Of a stretch of DNA of 64,000 nt, positions 56,801 through 63,895 are shown one piece after another. Position 1 is the first letter of the stretch. Each line of letters opens with the position of its first letter. Source of the DNA: Liolophura sinensis (taxonomy: Eukaryota > Mollusca > Polyplacophora > Chitonida > Chitonidae); contig NC_088306.1 in assembly GCF_032854445.1 (NCBI RefSeq), positions 5,390,373 to 5,454,372 on the forward strand, written 5' to 3'. The notes beneath the pieces were generated by a model, which was not told the DNA's origin, made no database searches, and worked only from the letters and a program-made list of their open reading frames with translations. A program made the position numbers and the translations under genes.

Positions 56801-59434
56801 ACCGATTTGTAAGGTACAGTAAATGATTAGAATGATGGCTGATTAGTTGGGTACAGTAAATGGTTAGAATGATGGCTGATTTGTTACGTACAGTAAACGG
56901 TTAGAATGATGACCGATTTGATGGGTACAATAAAGGGTTAGAATGATGGCCGATTTGTTAGGTACAGTAAATGGTTAGAAAGATGGCCGATTTGTTAGGT
57001 ACAGTAAATGGTTAGAATGATGATCGATTTGTAAGGTAGAGTGAATGGTTAGAATGATGGCGGATTTGTTAGGTACAGTAAATAGGTTAGAATGATGACC
57101 GTTTTGTTAGGTACAGTAAAGGGTTAGAATGATGGCCGGTTTGTTAGGAACAGTAAATGGTTAGAATGATGGCTGATTTGTTAGGAACGGTAAATGGTTA
57201 GAATGATGGCCAATTTGCTAGGTACAGTAAATGGTTGGAATGATGGCCGATTTGTTGGCTACAGTAAATGGTTAGAATGATGGCCAATTTGTTAGGTACA
57301 GTAAATGGTTAGAATGATGATCGATTTGTAAGGTACAGTAAATGGTTAGAATGATGGCCGATTTGTTAGATACAGCAAATGGGTAGAAATATGGCCGATT
57401 TGTAAGGTACAGTAAATGGTTAGAATGATGGCTGATTTGTGAGGTACAGTAAACAGTTAGAATGATGATTGATTTGTAAGGTACAGTAAATGGTTAGAAT
57501 GATGGCTGATTTGTTAGGTACAGTAAACGGTCTGAAACCCATTTACTGAAATTTGGCCGATTTGTTAGGTACAGTAAATAGTTGGAATGATGGCCGATTT
57601 GTAAGGTACAGTAAATGGTGAGAATGATGGCTGATTTGTTAGGTACAGTAAATGGTTGGAATGATGGCCGATTTGCTAGGTACAGTAAATGGTTAGAATG
57701 ATGGCTGATTTGTTAGGTACAGTAAACGGTTAGAATGATGGCCAATTTGTTAGGTACAGTAAATGGTTAGAATGAGGATCGATTTGTGAGGTACAGTAAA
57801 TATTTAGAATGATGGCCAATTTGTTTGTGGAATGATGGCCGATCTAATCCCTTTTCCTCCACCTATAAACCCGACTTCCGCCTTATGAGTGAGCAATTCT
57901 TAAAAGTGGGATTAAACAACCAGTAAACACATTTAACAAATAAGGTAAATCAAAAATGTGATATTTTTTCTGATTAAAGGATATATATATATTTCGGCCA
58001 TTCTCAGAACCGAATCTGTTATATGTATAATCTTCTCCGAGAACAAATTTCATGTTTTAAACAATTTTGTTGCCATTTATGATCTACATTTAGAAGAGGA
58101 ATTATGTATTTAAACTAATTATTTGCACCTTCAGAGTTAAATCACAGACCATCTCAAAACAGTTTGCCGACCTTTTTTTTCGTTAGAGATGTTTCATTGT
58201 ATTGAAATGCAAACATGGTACCTGAATTCTCCATGGCAAATTACAGATCGAGTTTGGGTTTCAGACCATTTCATCTATTTCTGACAAAATTCCAGCCATT
58301 TTTGTCCACTTTTGGCCCTACATAATGTTTGGAATATTTCTTTAGAATTAGAATGAATAGAAGCATTCACATTGCTTGACCATGGCAGGTTATCAAATTT
58401 CAAAGTTTATACATTTTCAACAAAATTATGATGTTTTTTTATCCACTTTTTGGTCTTAAACTGTTTTCTGGATTTTTGTCGGAACGATGTCTGTTAAAAT
58501 GAAATTAGGTATGTGGCTTCACCATGACACGTTTTCTTCACTTCTGTGTTTTCTTGGTACATGGCTTCACCGTGACACATTTTCTTCACTTCTGAGTTTT
58601 CTTGGTACAAAGCTTTACCATGACACGTTTTCTTCACTTCTGTGTTTTCTTGGTACATGGCTTCACCGTGACACATTTTCTTCACTTCTGAGTTTTCTTG
58701 GTACAAAGCTTTACCATGACACGTTTTCTTCACTTCTGTGTTTTCTTGGTACATGGCTTCACCATGACACGTTTTCTTCACTTCTGAGTTTTCTTGGTAC
58801 AAAGCTTTACCATGACACGTTTTCTTCACTTCTGTGTTTTCTTGGTACATGGCTTCACCATGACACGTTTTCTTCACTTCTGAGTTTTCTTGGTACAAAG
58901 CTTTACCATGACACGTTTTCTTCACTTCTGAGTTTTCTTGGTACAAAGCTTTACCATGACACGTTTTCTTCACTTCTGTGTTTTCTTGGTACACAGCTTT
59001 ACCATGACACGTTTTCTTCACTTCTGTGTTTTCTTGGTACACAGCTTTACCATGACACGTTTTCTTCACTTCTGTGTTTTCTTGGTACACAGCTTTACCA
59101 TGACACGTTTTCTTCACTTTCTGCGTTTTCTTGGTACACAGCTTTACCATGACGCGTTTTCTTCACTTCTGCATTGTCTTGTGTTCATAACTTCACCATT
59201 ACATGTTCTTCACTTCTGTGTTTTTCGTGGTAGATGGCTTTACCAGGACAGTTTTTTTCACTTCTATATTTTCTTTGGTAGATAGCTTCACCTTGACAGG
59301 TTTTCTTCACTCCTGCATTTTCCTCAATACATGGCTTCACCATTACAGATTTTCTTCACTTCTGTTTTTTTTCTTTTCTCTGCAGGTGGTATGACGCCGA
59401 GATCAGCTGGAACGGAACAACACCCTTTTATTGA
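32750..59434 (+). CDS. MINDY4B: MINDY4B-like inactive MINDY-family deubiquitinase (whole gene)
   Basis: Fourteen exons (32616-32895, 34285-34567, 36991-37078, 38981-39084, 44186-44305, 47039-47130, 48676-48841, 50511-50576, 51115-51179, 52218-52377, 53041-53127, 54486-54666, 55862-55958, 59386-59434) join in phase to 567 residues from ATG 32750. The N-terminal 200 residues are polar and unrecognised. From about 204 the MINDY-3/4 catalytic-type domain follows: TAKELRMSISGS, GGGRGIVLAIQGHILQHLLF, VCDMWWRAG, GCLLFLYSLVLSRG, INLMLTGRAVQYL, VGSMLKTPRCPIW, FFLYYYTGQPNQKQ and ESCILTKWYDAEISWNG. Active MINDY-4 has Gln, Cys and His in VQKKGGPCG and SESHFS; here the aligned residues are P246, R252 and M479, so Lys48-chain cleavage is not expected. 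MINDY4B is annotated as inactive in vertebrates, hence the name; a degenerate MINDY4 paralogue is the alternative. The reading frame of exon 1 is open from 32597, so translation may start in an earlier exon; ATG 34265 is another possible start. Confidence 0.82.
32896..34284. other. MINDY4B intron 1
   Basis: Holds only a SINE family 1 scrap at 34072-34135 (GTGGGTTTCCCCGGGGCTCT). No other feature seen. Confidence 0.5.
34285..34567 (+). CDS. MINDY4B: MINDY4B exon 2
   Basis: Residues 49-143, Ser/Pro/Thr-rich, then ILVFTERQLSRLATFLDDSL. Acceptor TTATGGCAG is weak (poor pyrimidine tract), but only this site fits the phase from exon 1. Donor GTAAGA at 34568. Confidence 0.7.
34672..34868. mobile_element. 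Short-TIR MITE, family A
   Basis: CCTCAAGCTTTTCACATATG at the left end, GCAAAATGTTGAAG at the right, and interior ATTTTATCAATCTACACAGA. In MINDY4B intron 2. Confidence 0.65.
34940..35110. repeat. 28-bp tandem repeat, about 6 copies
   Basis: Unit TTGTTTCTTCATGATTTGAC followed by ACCTAGAA. The core ATTTGACACCTAG is shared with the larger array further right in the same intron. Confidence 0.88.
35196..35325. repeat. Dispersed repeat, family C
   Basis: TTCTGCTTAAGCCATGGTGC, AGAATAAAACCCTACC and AAATTAACAAGAGGCTG recur in diverged form at 63013-63160. Confidence 0.5.
35474..35592 (-). mobile_element. tRNA-derived SINE, family 1, 5'-truncated
   Basis: Tail ATTTATTTATCTGATTGG then body to AGCCCTGGGGCAAAGCCC. 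Confidence 0.75.
35690..36815. repeat. 31-bp minisatellite, about 36 copies
   Basis: Unit CTCAGGATTTGACATCTAGG plus CTGCTTATATA, with irregular 25-31-bp steps and a repeated block of about ten units (36100-36260 resembles 36310-36520). Related to the 28-bp array at 34940. Confidence 0.9.
36991..37078 (+). CDS. MINDY4B: MINDY4B exon 3
   Basis: ILETDPRRPSTDKVKSFYVE and WPEPTVRL; acceptor TGTATTTGTAG, donor GTAACT at 37079. Ends one base into an Asp codon. Confidence 0.78.
37547..37816 (+). mobile_element. tRNA-derived SINE, family 1, intact with target duplication
   Basis: Best copy in the window. Pol III A-box-like TGGCTCAGTTGGTTAGCGCG at 37557, B-box-like GAGTTCAAGTTC, the conserved body, and a (AAAT)n tail. 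The 15-bp sequence TACTGCAGTGATACA flanks it at 37532-37546 and 37817-37831, proving retroposition into MINDY4B intron 3. Confidence 0.95.
37957..38353. repeat. 66-bp minisatellite, 6 copies
   Basis: Unit TCCATAGTTTTCACCAGAGT, continuing to TTACAGATTTCTTCCTTTTG and TTCCTC. Each unit holds a long pyrimidine tract followed by CATAG. 66 is divisible by 3, so a repetitive frame runs through it. Confidence 0.93.
38634..38836 (+). mobile_element. tRNA-derived SINE, family 1, 5'-truncated
   Basis: Begins CCTCTCACCAATGCGATC, ends GAAATAAATGAATAG; 145 bp before exon 4. Confidence 0.8.
38981..39084 (+). CDS. MINDY4B: MINDY4B exon 4
   Basis: NTMAPYSRTLPPRRSSSKTK then GGEPISVDTAK, which parallels the residues just before the catalytic domain in MINDY4. 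Acceptor TTTCATTATAG, donor GTATGA. Confidence 0.8.
39287..39618 (+). mobile_element. tRNA-derived SINE, family 2
   Basis: Plus-strand copy: GCCTTAAAGCCAGGAGACCT then GGGATCAAACCCAGG (B-box-like), middle CCTCGCTTGGCACTTAG, 3' part TCACTGATAAATTGTTAAGT and an (ATTC)n tail. In MINDY4B intron 4. Confidence 0.75.
39948..40275. repeat. Dispersed repeat family B
   Basis: GCAGCTTTTGTACAGAAATT, AAATAGTTCTGCATGAGGAC, GATGGCAGTGATGTAAAG; about 330 bp, clearly related to 8636 and 47695. Confidence 0.7.
40615..42085. repeat. 45-bp minisatellite with higher-order blocks
   Basis: Basic unit CACCACTTCATGAGTAGGCT plus a 25-base half with TTCACATGATAATGTTTGTG. From 41100 a two-unit block with CATTACAGTGATGTCAGCAT recurs, and from 41520 a roughly 126-bp block containing GAGCTTAGATGTAAATTAGA repeats almost identically. 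In MINDY4B intron 4. Confidence 0.92.
42186..42372 (+). mobile_element. tRNA-derived SINE, family 1, 5'-truncated
   Basis: From GTCCAGCTCATCCTGGC to the tail CCAATAAATAAATAAATAAA. Confidence 0.85.
42853..43119 (+). mobile_element. tRNA-derived SINE, family 1, full length
   Basis: Complete head CCTCCATGGCTCAGTTGGTT, body and tail AAGAAATAAAATAAA. Very similar to the copy at 37547, so relatively young. Confidence 0.92.
43120..44185. other. MINDY4B intron 4, unexplained CpG-richer segment
   Basis: 43430-44000 is richer in CpG and less AT-rich than its surroundings (CGCTAGGTTAGCGAACGCGA), with a CRE octamer TGACGTCA at 43603 and a TATA-like ATATAAATATA at 43975. No exon, transposase or RT was recognised. 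Confidence 0.4.
44186..44305 (+). CDS. MINDY4B: MINDY4B exon 5, start of MINDY domain
   Basis: Residues 208-247: ELRMSISGSCIHSLSLDWKK to PYGLVTPK. The position of the catalytic-site Gln of active relatives is P246. Acceptor TTTCATCAG, donor GTAAGC at 44306. Confidence 0.85.
44840..45817 (-). pseudogene. Dead LINE (CR1/L2-like) endonuclease fragment
   Basis: Minus-strand remains of a non-LTR retrotransposon ORF2, N-terminal part. Motifs in order: HWNARSLSKHF, LGFSECWLNS, GGGIAPYV, then in another frame GVVYRSPSKDVNDFNN, MGDFKTDLL and SATLIDNIFTN. These are the apurinic endonuclease landmarks (NxRSL, ETWL, GGG, YRPP, GDFN, DHI/DNI). It is broken by a frameshift near 45200 and a stop at 45122-45120, and the catalytic Asn of GDFN reads Lys. 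No reverse transcriptase part remains. It lies in MINDY4B intron 5 against the gene's orientation. Confidence 0.8.
45818..46111. other. MINDY4B intron 5, spacer
   Basis: AT-rich, nothing recognised. Confidence 0.4.
46112..46945. repeat. 30-bp minisatellite, about 28 copies
   Basis: Unit TCTGTGGCTTGTACATCTGC plus TATTTGTCCA. Being a multiple of 3 and stop-free in four frames, it gives several 200-300-codon spurious frames. It ends about 95 bp before exon 6. Confidence 0.95.
47039..47130 (+). CDS. MINDY4B: MINDY4B exon 6, degenerate active-site motif
   Basis: Begins IGGGRGIVLAIQGHILQHLL. GGPCG of active enzymes is GGGRG: the nucleophile Cys is R252. The rest of the helix is conserved. Acceptor TTTGTTTTCCAG, donor GTAAAT; ends two bases into a codon. 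Confidence 0.88.
47371..47602 (-). mobile_element. Two abutting SINE family 1 pieces
   Basis: A tail-end scrap (47371-47440) and a second, longer minus-strand piece (47452-47602) with ACGCCGTACTCAAGAATATT. GTGCATTCTTA before and ATGCATTCTTA after the second piece may be its target duplication. Confidence 0.7.
47695..48045. repeat. Dispersed repeat family B
   Basis: AGCAAATTTTGTACAGAAAT, CAATTTTATTGATGAATGGTG and GTGGCATTGATGTAAAGCAG. MINDY4B intron 6. Confidence 0.65.
48046..48675. other. MINDY4B intron 6, remainder
   Basis: A short TA run near 48048 and T-rich sequence before exon 7; nothing else recognised. Confidence 0.4.
48676..48841 (+). CDS. MINDY4B: MINDY4B exon 7
   Basis: Residues 278-333, with RSVAVKAVCDMWWRAG matching the ADIVWRAG helix of MINDY4, and TGYREDGITEK. 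Acceptor TTTTTCTCACAG, donor GTAGGC. Confidence 0.88.
48842..49649. other. MINDY4B intron 7, first part
   Basis: No feature recognised. Confidence 0.4.
49650..49850. mobile_element. Short-TIR MITE, family A, best copy
   Basis: CCTCAACCTTTTCGCACATG at the left and GATGCGAAAAGGTTGAAG at the right form a clean 15-base inverted repeat around about 170 bp. MINDY4B intron 7. Confidence 0.75.
49851..50510. other. MINDY4B intron 7, last part
   Basis: No feature recognised before the exon 8 acceptor. Confidence 0.4.
50511..50576 (+). CDS. MINDY4B: MINDY4B exon 8
   Basis: LHLFKFNNYDDLESFVKRYF and DY, equivalent to the SLTCYEDLVTFL segment of MINDY4. 66 bases, phase 0 at both ends. Acceptor TATTTTCCAG, donor GTAAGT. 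Confidence 0.87.
50726..50828 (+). mobile_element. SINE family 1 head fragment
   Basis: Only the tRNA-like 5' part: ACCTCCATGGCTTAGTGGTC to GTGAGTTCAAGTCC. 3'-truncated, unlike most copies. MINDY4B intron 8. Confidence 0.75.
51115..51179 (+). CDS. MINDY4B: MINDY4B exon 9
   Basis: FEGDQGCLLFLYSLVLSRGF, the buried helix of the fold. The acceptor and first 13 exon bases occur once more 61 bp upstream (AG at 51052-51053). Donor GTGGGT at 51180. Confidence 0.87.
51757..52037. repeat. 30-bp array of short palindromes, about 9 copies
   Basis: Unit TGAGGTATACACCTCATCTA plus TTCCTCACAC. TGAGGT and ACCTCA alternate, so each unit can pair with itself or its neighbours. ...CTATTCCTCGC... and ...CTATACCTCAC... 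units alternate, giving a 60-bp higher order. MINDY4B intron 9. Confidence 0.93.
52218..52377 (+). CDS. MINDY4B: MINDY4B exon 10
   Basis: Residues 377-430: IADDQGTSSGGCQKL, then FSLINLMLTGRAVQYLHNG, the NLLLTGxAVS motif of the family. Acceptor TTTTGTTTTCAG, donor GTAAGA. Confidence 0.9.
52435..52645 (+). mobile_element. tRNA-derived SINE, family 1, 5'-truncated
   Basis: From ACCAATGCAGTCGCTGTGAG to a pure A tail of about 17 bases, unlike the AAAT tails elsewhere. MINDY4B intron 10. Confidence 0.88.
53041..53127 (+). CDS. MINDY4B: MINDY4B exon 11, with amplified 3' end
   Basis: Residues 431-459: PKPLKGVEERCSVGFLYLDK, then SESRETRTQ; GFLYL matches GFLSL of MINDY4. The first donor (CAG then GTTTGT at 53128) gives the expected family length. 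Five further copies of this exon end with its donor follow, at 53218, 53311, 53401, 53491 and 53584; any of them would lengthen the protein in frame. Confidence 0.82.
53071..53610 (+). repeat. Six tandem copies of the exon 11 end plus splice donor
   Basis: Units step 90, 93, 90, 90 and 93 bp (donors at 53128, 53218, 53311, 53401, 53491, 53584). Each carries GGTTCTTGTATCTGGACAAG-type coding sequence, ACACAG and the donor GTTTGTTC. The frame stays open across the whole array to a stop at 53671. Confidence 0.93.
53881..54211 (+). mobile_element. tRNA-derived SINE, family 2
   Basis: Body CCTCGCTTGGCGTTCAGCAT, 3' part GTCATATGACTGAAAAATTG, tail of ACTC repeats. MINDY4B intron 11. Confidence 0.75.
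54224..54451 (+). mobile_element. tRNA-derived SINE, family 1, diverged
   Basis: Head ACCTCCATGGCCTGGTGGTT, a shortened middle, tail CAAATAAATAAATAAATAAA; ends 35 bp before exon 12. Confidence 0.85.
54486..54666 (+). CDS. MINDY4B: MINDY4B exon 12, catalytic His position lost
   Basis: VGSMLKTPRCPIWLTQVNGM, MGILFS, then HRFFLYYYTGQPNQKQQ. The His of SESHFSILFS is M479 here. Acceptor GTGTGTATTTTCAG, donor GTCAGT at 54667. Confidence 0.92.
55031..55170 (+). mobile_element. tRNA-derived SINE, family 1, 5'-truncated with target duplication
   Basis: Begins GAAGGTCTGTCAGCAACC and ends at the A-rich tail; the 15-bp repeat ATTAAGTAGAAATAG flanks it (55016-55030 and 55171-55185). Truncation with a target duplication is the mark of LINE-driven insertion. 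Confidence 0.92.
55485..55830. repeat. 30-bp minisatellite, about 12 copies
   Basis: Unit CTTACGCATTCCTGTAAACA plus CTTACATGTA. MINDY4B intron 12, ending about 30 bp before the exon 13 acceptor. Confidence 0.92.
55862..55958 (+). CDS. MINDY4B: MINDY4B exon 13
   Basis: DTRFNRRGRIKTALARRDAE, then TPALESCILTK, matching PPLELCIRTKW. Acceptor CTCTTTGCAG, donor GTAAGT at 55959. Confidence 0.9.
55985..57835. repeat. 37-bp minisatellite, about 50 copies
   Basis: Unit GGTACAGTAAATGGTTAGAA plus TGATGGCCGATTTGTTA. It begins about 30 bp after the exon 13 donor. Variants (GGGTAGAAAGATGG, GATGATCGATTTGTAAGG) are clustered. Confidence 0.95.
57836..58504. other. Spacer between two arrays of MINDY4B intron 13
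   Basis: Unique AT-rich sequence with repeated wording such as TTTCGGCCATTCTCAG and CAGCCATTTTTGTCCAC; no family recognised. Confidence 0.4.
58505..59375. repeat. 48-bp minisatellite with 96-bp higher order, about 18 copies
   Basis: Unit TTTACCATGACACGTTTTCT plus TCACTTCTGTGTTTTCTTGGTACAAAGC in pieces. TGGCTTCACC and AAGCTTTACC versions alternate in the first half (96-bp period). The last degenerate units run into the pyrimidine tract of the exon 14 acceptor. Confidence 0.93.
59386..59434 (+). CDS. MINDY4B: MINDY4B exon 14 (last)
   Basis: WYDAEISWNGTTPFY and TGA, matching the WKGASVNWNGSDP end of MINDY4. Acceptor CTTTTCTCTGCAG; the tract before it resembles the 48-bp array of intron 13. Confidence 0.9.
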
Positions 59435-60360
59435 GTGAACCAGTTTGGGTTGACTTGTAGACCTAAAATGGAGCTTCCCATGACAAATACAAGCGTACAC
59501 ATTCGCGTTGCATAGTAGCAGTGTTATTTTAAACCAGCAGTTCAGTAAAAAACCATCACGTGGAAACAGTATTACAGCAACATTACATGTAGAGACATTA
59601 ATATTAATAATACGATATCATACCTGGTAAAATCTGCCAGCTACCTGCGATGGTCGTAGATTTCTTCCGGGCTCTACCCCCGTTCTATACCTGAAATTAT
59701 ATTCTTGAGTACAGCGTAAAGTTCCAATCAAATGGGTAAATAATACAGTACAGGTACATACAGTACATGTACGTCTAAGAAACACGTACAGTACATGTAC
59801 GTGATAAAAGCAGATAATTACATAGCTACACTAAATTCTTGTGCGTGATATAGAAACATGATCAGATGATGAACCTAGCAACATCGTTTAAACACAATCC
59901 TGTATATGATGCGGAAATTTGATTAACATGATTAACATAGGGACATTACATACACTGATCAGGAGCTTGAGTATTGTAGCAGATTACTAACGTAGATATG
60001 CGTGTACCAAACCCACAGGTTCAAAACCATGCATACCCTTTTCCCGCAGGCTCTCATAGTGTTTAAATTAAATTTGGGCATGTGTGTTTTTCAGCGTAAC
60101 GGTTTAGTTAATGAAAACTGCACGACTGTATAGACCTGTGTTAGCATATTGTGCGGGAAAAAAACATGGGAAAGCTCTGATGAAATCAGATTTTCTTTGT
60201 TTTTTTCAAAACACAAATAGTAACGTCTTCGAAAATATCAACTTCATCAGTTATGTAGTGTAACAGACTTAAATGGAAATGGCACTTGTGAAAATGTAAC
60301 GAAAATTATCACAGAAAATCCATAGGTGGCCTCCGGACTAATGGTATAAAAATAAAACTT
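59435..60360. other. Downstream of MINDY4B
   Basis: Includes the 3' UTR, whose end I cannot place, and a SINE scrap. AATAAA first appears at 60351, which is far for a short UTR. Confidence 0.4.
59628..59742 (+). mobile_element. SINE family 1 remnant
   Basis: AAATCTGCCAGCTACCTGCG, GGGCTCTACCCCCGTTC and TTCTTGAGTACAGCGTAAAG; diverged and 5'-truncated. Confidence 0.7.
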
Positions 60361-60364
60361 GGCG

Positions 60365-60615
60365 GCGGCTTTGAGCCTTGATCTGAAATTTGTTTCATTA
60401 TTCCCAGCTTAGTTTTCTAAAATACAGATTTGTATTTTTTGTTGTACTCGGCCTTGTGGAGTGTGCTGCCCTCAACCTGTCATTGTCGGCGCCTTTGAGT
60501 TCCTCACGTCTAGACCTAAATCTGAGATTTGTTTCATTCTTGCCAGCTTAGTTTCTAAAATACAGATCTGTATTCTGTTGTTGAACTCGGTCATGCGGAA
60601 TGTGCTGCCATCGAC
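60365..60615. repeat. Roughly 126-bp sequence in two tandem copies
   Basis: TTTGTTTCATTATTCCCAGC, TACAGATTTGTATT and GTGTGCTGCC of the first copy recur from 60516 with about 10-15% change. Confidence 0.8.
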
Positions 60616-60810
60616 AGGTCAAAGCTGTACGGCGCAAAGACATTTTACTTTTAATCGTACAGCAATCCCGACTTCCCCTTGTTTGTCGTTAATAATAAAG
60701 ACAATACCGTCACAATAAGTCAAATTTACCTGGCGCATCGACAACAGTTAAAACTTCTCTGCCGATCATTTTCGATTCGAGCGGCCGCAACCGATGTCGT
60801 CCCTGAAAAG
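60616..60810 (+). other. Possible first exon of a downstream gene
   Basis: A CpG-richer stretch (GATTCGAGCGGCCGCAACCG) ends in CTGAAAAG followed by the good donor GTAAAC at 60811. ATG 60794 (context poor) would give MSSLK before the donor. With the tandem duplication before it, it looks like a promoter-proximal exon. No downstream exon was recognised within the window, so this is a low-confidence call. Confidence 0.25.
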
Positions 60811-63800
60811 GTAAACTCCTGGAACATTTTAATTGAAATCAAAAACAATACACAATTAAAATGGCGAATGAATTATTATGTTTTAATAATGGACATAAAG
60901 AACTGTAAGAAACTATTGTGAAAAGAAAACAATCTTAAATTTAGGAAGAACATCGGAGCCCACCCTTGCTTCGTAATGATGTGATTCGTACATTGCGATG
61001 TTCCGGTGATATCCGAATCGATGCTCCGGTTAAAAGAATTAAGAATTACCTTAACATTAGGGGAAAGCTGTAGCATTTTGAGGACAACGCAGCAGACAGG
61101 ACCGCGAATTCCGCTTTAGTGAATGTAACGATTCTACAAGGTTAGTGTGAAAGCTAAGCTTTGAACATGCCCAACTGTTTTCACTGTCGACTGGGCTTGA
61201 ATTCCGTGCAGGTTAACACGGCTTCTCCGAGCGTAATGTACTCTACTGCAGTGTCTCTACTCACACTTTTAAATTTTCAATAAATCGAAGTTACCACCAA
61301 CGATTTGGTCATATGAGTATTGTTACCAGATTAATGGAATTTCATGAAACTTTTTCCATGCCTGTTTCAGCCAGAATTCTCTGGCATAGCCTTTGTGAGA
61401 TATTGGTAAATACAGTATGTTTACATAGGAAGGAGTTCTAAGGAGCGCCTGTAAGTACTTCTACTATCTGTATTAAACACCTATAGTTACGAGGGTATCT
61501 GCCTTGCATGCTCCACGTGTGTATGTATATATGTTGTACATATAAGGTTTTATATGGTTATAATGCTTGTTATACAGTAATTCATGTACATGTGTTTTTT
61601 TATAACTTTATGTTTTATGTGTTTTACTTGTGAAATTTTAACGTAGGCAAAAAATACTGTATTGGGATTACTGCTAACACAGAGACCTTGTACATATACA
61701 GTGAAAACTTCTTGTCTGCAGCATTAAACACCTTGGCAGCTTTTCTTTACTGGGCCCGTATTTATCAAACATCGTAAGACTTAAGTCAAAAATTCAAACA
61801 CGGCTACACGTAAAATGTTTAGCTGTAGAATGTTTAAAAAATATACACTGATTCCTTACTGCAAAACAATTTACTAACAACAAGTTTTGTTCTTTCCTGT
61901 TCTGGATTTGTCCTTTTTCGGGCTTGCAGTTTAAGACTAAGTTCTTAATTTGGTGAATAAATACTGGCCCTAGGCCCATATGCCTTAAGACAGGTAAAAA
62001 ACTCATATACAGCTACAACTAAATATCCTTTCTCCAGGAAGTTTAAACTTTGCACACTATTTCTTTACTGCAGAGCAATATATACCAATCACAATTACTT
62101 TCCTGTTCAGAGTTAGGGATTTAAACACTTTCGATTTATTACTCAAGTCTGGAGTTGCTTAATTAATACAGCCCTGGCCCTGGAATCAGGAAGCAATATT
62201 AGACTTAAATTAAAATTTCAAATCGCTTTAAAATTGATATTTCTGATATAAAAGGGTCAGAATATTCCTTGATAACGTAAATTCCGGGTAAGTTGTTGAA
62301 CAAAAAACTTCAGTTAAAATTACGAAAAGGAACATAGACGGATTTAATAATTCAAATTTTGTTGTAAGTCTAAAGTTCATTCCGTTATCCCGGAGATAGA
62401 TCTCAACCAGAACCGTAGAAATAGAGACATTAGCTTTCCTGAACAAATCATTTAGTAGACGTCTTTGTGGCTTCCTATTTGAATATAGAGCTCCGCCTTC
62501 ACATGAGATTCTCTTTAATGTTTAAATGTAATCAATCCATTGTCAAGGTAACGAAGAAATGGGTTAGATCCAAAACAGCAGCATCGACTTTTTTCCATAT
62601 TAATTTTTTTTCGCCTTCTTTTGACTGTTTTCTTTTTGTTAGCTATTAATAATAGAAACACGAACAGCCGTAAGAAAGCACACATGTGCGACATGTAAAT
62701 ACTCATACTTTGATGTCAGTTTACAGTTGTAAAAGTGTAAAATATTTTTAAGGGTAGCGTTAATTAAACACCAATCGTTCAGTTAATCAGTCAATGAGGA
62801 CAGTATAGCATGACGACAAAAAACTCTGTTATATGGGAAATACATAATGAATCAAAGACGAATGCTGCTAATGTAGAAGCGGTTTGTTTTCTTTTTTTGT
62901 TGTTGTTTTTGGTCAGTTTGCTTACATTTTATGTGAATTTTGCTCTGTTCTGCTGTTAAACCAACAGCTTGTGCCTTCATGGAAGTTGACCGTAACATTT
63001 TTGTTTATCTAATCCTGCTTAAGCCATGCGTGGTGCTTGGGGGAGGAGAGGCTGTAATTTGCTACTGTTTAAGCAATTACACGAACATCTAGAATAAAAC
63101 CCTGACCAAAGTAAATTGACTAATAGGCCGGGTTTCATGGGTAGTACCTGTGGCTATTTGCCAACTAACACACTGTCATCACTGGTCTGATTTTACTTGT
63201 CTTCATGAGAGTTACCGGCAACTTGTCTTGAAGAGAGTTACTGGCAACTTGTCTTCATCAGAGTTACCATCAATTATCTTTATTGCATTGTGAGATATGC
63301 TTACCACAGGATGATGAAGTTGCCATAGACTCAAGTCAGGTATACTGTAGTCTTCAGTAGCTTGTGGCATTGCTCTTAAATGAGATTTGAACTAGCATGC
63401 AAAGTTTTGATTTTGTCACTGTAGTCTTAAACAACACTTGTAATCAAAATAAATGTATGCCACACGTTTAAGTGTAGTAAACTGTTCAAGAGTTCATTTA
63501 CATGCAAGTCTCTGTTAACAAGCCTGAGAGAATTTCGTGACCCTGGGTGAGATTATAGAATAACCTAAGACTAATGTGAACGTTATAAACTTTAAGAGTG
63601 ACTGATTATTACTGCAGTCCGCGTCGAAAGTTTGTCAGCCATATCAAGGCGTAAATATAATACATGAGTTTATATGTGAATTGTATTAACTATAGTGCAG
63701 TGCAGTTCAGTGCAGTGCAATTTGTAAACGTGCCATATGTATTTACATCACATCTTCCTGAGAATATAAAAAATGTTATTTATTTTCTTTTATGTTTGTG

Positions 63801-63895
63801 TGTCTTTGTTTTTTGTAATTCATTCTGTCTTCAACAGACTTATTTAGGCGGGAAATGATTCTGATAACAAAGCGAATTCACTTCGTACTGATCAA
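60811..63895. other. Right-hand region, no gene seen
   Basis: AT-rich. It contains a diverged family C repeat (63013-63160) and three about 30-bp units with AGAGTTACCGGCAACTTGTC-type sequence at 63197-63285. Nothing else was recognised; it may be an intron. Confidence 0.4.

Noticed and set aside
58487..59152. 218-221-codon repetitive frames on both strands
   Set aside because: 48-bp array of intron 13; spurious because the unit is a multiple of 3 without stops.
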